A DNA stretch of 64,000 nt, from NCBI GenBank assembly GCA_019914945.1, contig CM034102.1, positions 6,561,501-6,625,500 of the forward strand. Direction: 5' to 3'. A program made the translations under genes and the position numbers. Each line of letters begins with the position of its first letter. Within the stretch, counting starts at the first letter, position 1. Shown here in pieces: positions 59,317 through 64,000 of the stretch. This DNA comes from Typha latifolia. Taxonomy: Eukaryota > Streptophyta > Magnoliopsida > Poales > Typhaceae. The notes under the pieces were generated by a model, which saw only the letters and a program-made list of their open reading frames with translations, had not been told where the DNA came from and did no database searches.

Positions 59317-62300
59317 TCAGCTCTTTATGGCCCCATGCTCGAGATCAGACACAGCCAGGCCATTTGCTTTGTCCTTTAGGAGCTTCACATCCTCCATATC
59401 CAATTTATATTCACTCCTGATATATGTCATCTTGGCCTGTTTCTCAGACTCCACAGCCCAACTGTAGACTATCATGCCCATCACGGCGAGAAGCATTCCA
59501 AGTATGTTCTTTAAGGTGAGGGCCGAATCAAACAATACCCATCCTAAAATTAATACAAAAACAGTTTTCATGTGCCCCAAAACTTGGAAGGATGTTGCAG
59601 AGAATCGCCCAATGCAGAGGTATTGACTCATATTGCAGAAGACCGCTAGGGAACAGGAAAGTAGTATGAAGAACTGCAAAAGAATGAAAAACAATTTTTA
59701 CACTGGAAGCAACCAAAAGTTCCTTAAGGTTGCACAATAAAAGGATATAAGAAAAAAAAAGTTTGTAGCTAAATGCGTAATTCCTGTCTTAGTTCTAATT
59801 TGACAAAATAATAAAGCATACCATCAAATTGAAGATATTATATGAACATATCAATCAAATATTGCATGAAAAATAAGCTAGCAACAGCAATGCTACTCTG
59901 ATTTGCACAAATGAACTCAGCTTCCCTGGCAATTAACAAGACAAGTGTACTTAACTCGTTAAGATTGTAGTTGCTTGACATATATGATACTTGCATAAGA
60001 TTAACATGTTAACTCACTATCATTTCTACGAGTTTACGCTGTTAGAGAATAGTAGGAGACATTTTAAATTTTGATAGATCGAAAAAGTGGATTTTAATTA
60101 AGTGGTGGACATTTTATATTTTTAATAATAGGTTAGGCACAGTGGGATTCAAATTTAGCTACTCTTACTCTCTGTTACTATATTATCTCACCATTTTCTC
60201 TAGAAGTTTAAGCTATTAGAGAACGGTGGTCTAATTCTTTTATACTCTTAACACAACATATTGCCTTATCAATGTAACGTTAGTTTCAAATAGAGTCAGT
60301 AGAATTCATAAATTGAGCTGAATCTTTTCAAATTTCAACCACAGAAATTTTGCTAGCCACCACATAAACTGATATACATTATGATAATTGAAATCCATAA
60401 GCAAGCAGATATGATTCTTGATGTCTTAAACTTACAGTTGCTCCAGTAGAAAAATGATACTTTAGAAGGGACTGCCCATTGAGAAAGTAGTCTATGAAAG
60501 GGCCAAACAGAAGAAGAGAAGTCGCCTGTATTGGAGCAGTTCTGCTCAGGAGCTCAAAAGAACCAATATTGTACTTCTTCTGAAAAGAGCCAATTGTCTG
60601 GAACAAGAAGAAAGCACTAGTTCAAATATTTATCATCACGAAAGATATAAATATACATCAAACAGAAGTGTTCCAATGTAATTACTTTCAAGGCATTGCA
60701 TGCTGTATAGTACATTAAACTATTCCAAAATGCATTACATTAATGAGATCAAATATATTGCTGAATCGTCATTTCTTAAATTGAAATATAATATCTAAGA
60801 TGTACATACAAATATAGTAAATAAATGTAAATTCTACAACCAATCCAACATTTAGTTGAAAGAGAAAGGGGAGAGCAACTTCATTATTTCTGCAAATATA
60901 ATTATAAAAATGTGTATTACGCAATTATTCAAATGAAAATACAATAAAATAATTATAATAGAAAATAGAAAACAAAAGAGAACCAATGTATGGAATCCTA
61001 GGTAGAAAAAGGGGATAGACTCATGGCAAAATTGATCATTAAATGGATCAAACTCACTTACATCTATCCCCCTACATGGGATCGAAATTGATCATCCAAA
61101 AATACAATACATATCGACTGTATATGCCATATTAGTCACTTGTATCAAATTAGACTATTTTGTAATTATGTAAGATTTTAAATATTATTTAAAAATACAA
61201 AAAAATTTAAAAATTTAGAAAAATAATAAGAAATTAAGAAAATAATAATTATTCATATATGGAGTCATTAACTTACTCAAAACTTTGATAATGACTCTCC
61301 TTTATCTTTCCCTCTCTCTTTTCCTCTCTCTCTATTACTGCCAAGACAAATTTATTTTTTCTAAATTTTTTTTCTTTCTTCTCTCTCCTTTCTCTTTCTC
61401 TCTCTTTTCCCATTAGCCAAAGTTTAATATCAATTTTCTTCTTACTCTCAGCATCAACCATATTGATGAAATTTTTGTTTTTGTAGCCTCCTTTTGGTTC
61501 TCTAGGTTGCAGAGAAAGAGAAGAAAAATGTAAAAGAGAAGTATCAAACATAGGTTATCAAAATTATTGAAAGCTTATGCACAAAACAGGAATGGATGCA
61601 TCAATTGCAAATTAATGCCCATAGATAAATGGAAGAAAAGAATAAATGCTTCACAGGTGATTGAATTACTTCCACATAGGATTTGAAATTAGATTTGTTC
61701 ACTGTTTCACAAAAGAGGGCCAAAGATATACAATGAACCTTGGATGCAGCAGAGGTTTTAATTAGATATTTCACAATTGAGTCCAAATCTTATGAATCCA
61801 CTAGTCATAAATTAATAAGCTTCATAAAATTCCTTCTGTTTCCTCCTCGTGAGACTCAAAAGAATAATGTCAGTCTCGAAAATTCAATTTTAACTTACCT
61901 TTTCACAGCAATATTAAACGCTATAAGATATTTATTCTCCTTTGAGACTTGAAAGAGTAAAAGGAAGTCAAGGAACAACCAGATAAGCAGATTGATTGCT
62001 ATCAACTGTATTTATTCCAAGCGATTACAATCCAAAAAAATTGTATCCATGGAATGTTGTTAGAAAAGAAACACTTAATTGGCCAGAAAGGATTTTCTCT
62101 AACGAAACTTAGAAGTATTCTCCATGATTTTGCTATTATTTTAGTGAAACCCTTGATTTTGTCAACAATGTATATAGCTAGCAACATAGACGAGATAGCA
62201 AAGTCAAAAAGAGAATTGCATGTTTAACTGATAGATTCAATCTTCAGAAAATAAAAGTTAATATGCTTACAATTTGCTGCAGTGATGTGCAGAACACAGC

Positions 62301-63108
62301 TACACATGCACAAAGGAATCCTTTTGTATTGACCTCCACATCAGTGACAGTGCAAATTCCAACGCCGAAAGCTACGACCACCACAGCCATTATCACTTTC
62401 GTAGTGTAATGCTTGCTATGTAGTATCCACTCCATTATGCAAACCACCGGTATCATGCTCAATTTTGCAATCTGCATATTTTTCCCAATGTTACTCACCT
62501 TACCACATAGATGGACAAATCTTAATAAATACGGCCTTAAAGTACAGACCTGATAAAATCCGACAGAGTTCAGCATGAGACTAAGATTCATTCCGGTAAT
62601 TGACATATTAGCAACAATAGAGAACCATATGAGCTCCCATAAAGGAACATGCTTGGATACGGAGTAGCCGGTCGCGTTCGAAACCCATCCAACAAGCGCC
62701 GTCACAGTAAAATGGAACCCTGTTAGTGTCATTGCTGCAAGATGAGTAACAAAATTAGTAAATTTCAACAAATCCAACTAAAATCCAAAAGTAGATAAAC
62801 AGATCTACAATAGTTTATACCATCAATCCAGATCTGAGAATCAATTCTAGATAAAAAAAAAAAGCAACTAAATTTCTTCACTGACACACAATTAGACACC
62901 AGATCTAACTTCCAAGATCCAATCTCCCCGAGACAACATATCTCCTAATGCATCAGAATCCAATGCGGTTGAAGAAATTACCAAAGCAAAAACCGTAGCC
63001 ACCGGCGGACATGAGCTGCTTATTGGCCATGATGATCCCGACGGAGCTGACCACGTTCATCGCCCATGCCCCCACATTCGAGACGACGGGCTTCTTCTCC
63101 AGATCCAT
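59317..63108 (-). CDS. UDP-rhamnose/UDP-galactose transporter family (URGT-type, Golgi)
   Basis: Five minus-strand exons: 63108-62982, 62734-62550, 62471-62271, 60597-60436, 59673-59317 (127, 185, 201, 162, 357 bp), 343 residues plus TGA. All introns are GT-AG, phases consistent. The protein belongs to the drug/metabolite transporter superfamily with about ten membrane spans and resembles plant URGT proteins: [138 protein letters not shown], and a charged cytosolic tail. Known members exchange UDP-rhamnose or UDP-galactose for UMP across the Golgi membrane for cell-wall polysaccharide synthesis. The start at 63108 gives [13 protein letters not shown], as expected. Intron 3 holds an old MITE. 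Exact substrate is inference. Confidence 0.95.
61075..61560. repeat. Old decayed relative of the GATCGGCC-type hAT MITE
   Basis: In intron 3 of the transporter gene. The sequence ATACATATCGACTGTATATG, then TGTATCAAATTAGACTATTTT, AGATTTTAAATATTATTTAAAA and AGAAAATAATAATTATTCA parallels the left half of the MITE at 43811-44465, followed like it by a CT/GA-rich tract. Ends are no longer recognisable. Confidence 0.5.
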
Positions 63109-63590
63109 CTCCCCACCACAATCAAAAGGAAACCCTAGTGAATCTAACTAAGGCTTCGAATGGACCCAAGCGAAAGCAATGGGGTAGAAAGGGGAGGCGA
63201 GATCGGATCGTTTTCAAAGGCGCGGAGTTGCCCTTCGATGGAAGGAAGGGTTCGAGCTTCTTGCGTCAACGCGAAATAGCAAAAAAAAGGGGACGCGAGA
63301 GAGGAAATAGATAGTGAGGTTGGCGTAGTGGAGAAGGGAGGAAGGAGACAAGGACCGACGGAGGGTGAGGTGGTATTCGTTGGATACATCGGATCGCGAA
63401 GGAATGGGGTGATAGGAAGGACGGCAAGGATATTCTACAAACCTGGTTGCAGGAACACGGCGTATCTCCTTATTACCAACTGCCAAGTTTCCCGAGGCAC
63501 AAGGCTTCTGGAGACGTTGATGTTTCCGTTGGCAGAGAATACGCCCACAGATGCTGACCTGAACTATTTACAAGACAACGGGTGAAAGAG
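63109..63590 (-). promoter_or_regulatory. 5' leader and upstream region of the URGT-type gene
   Basis: GC-richer than the surroundings (63140-63460), as usual around plant transcription starts; no clear TATA box. Overlapping small frames on both strands here look like chance. Confidence 0.35.
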
Positions 63591-64000
63591 TAATAAATTT
63601 TATGAGATTTAACAAATAACTTTCGTGGCCGATAAAAATATCACCAGAAAAAATTAATGTAAAATTTAGAATATTTTCCCTCTTTAAGGGGCAAGAGCCA
63701 AGCTTAAATATCGGAGAGGACGATAGCTTTCTCTGTGGATAGAGTTACTATTACTAATATCGTTATTAATGAAATCTCAAACTATTTGTTGGTCTCCTAC
63801 TGTATAGAATTTCTTCTAAGAAAAAACAATGAAAAGGCGAGAGAGCTTTGCTTGCCCTAGAACTTGGTGTAGTACATTACATAGGAAAAAGTAAGATGTA
63901 CGTACAACAAATCTAGTAATTGAATAACTGATTTTTTCCTTTTTTTGATTTTCACAATGACCTAATAAATTTTCTTTTTGTACACTATGGCCCCATGACT
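63591..64000. other. Window end, no feature seen
   Basis: AT-rich sequence without an open frame, RNA gene or recognisable repeat. Confidence 0.4.

Overview
This is nuclear DNA of a flowering plant. The evidence is four spliced or single-exon genes of plant families (dirigent protein, PPPDE/DeSI-type peptidase, BES1/BZR1 transcription factor, UDP-rhamnose/UDP-galactose transporter), a plant-type tRNA-Asp, GT-AG introns up to 5.2 kb, and AT-rich intergenic DNA packed with plant transposons. Nothing in the sequence fixes the species; a monocot is possible but I cannot show it.

Layout. 1-3.7 kb: a degraded hAT transposase and repeat debris. 3.7-7.6 kb: a single-exon dirigent gene (-) between two solo LTRs of one family in opposite orientation. 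7.6-22.3 kb: a transposon cluster, namely a LINE ORF1 fragment, a solo LTR, a long-TIR element, two non-autonomous hAT elements, and one large dead hAT element that has been split by a 2.4 kb solo LTR and by a second solo LTR which itself carries a small hAT copy. 22.4-38.1 kb: one L1-type LINE with a perfect 15-bp target duplication, split by a 9.5 kb Ty3-type LTR retrotransposon whose 5' LTR holds a second, related Ty3-type element in reverse orientation. 38.5-48.8 kb: the DeSI-like gene (+), with a 5.2 kb last intron full of insertions. 49.56 kb: tRNA-Asp(GTC). 52.5-54.6 kb: BES1/BZR1 gene (-). 59.3-63.1 kb: URGT-type nucleotide-sugar transporter gene (-), five exons.

The host genes do not form a functional cluster: one extracellular protein of phenylpropanoid coupling, one peptidase of the deSUMOylase/deubiquitinase type, one brassinosteroid-response transcription factor and one Golgi transporter. 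All four look intact. Every transposon coding region I can read is broken by stops, frameshifts, deletions or changed catalytic residues. I found no convincing new biological system. The most informative content is the insertion history: exact or near-exact target duplications resolve the nesting order, and for two small elements another copy of the target repeat in this same window shows the empty site.
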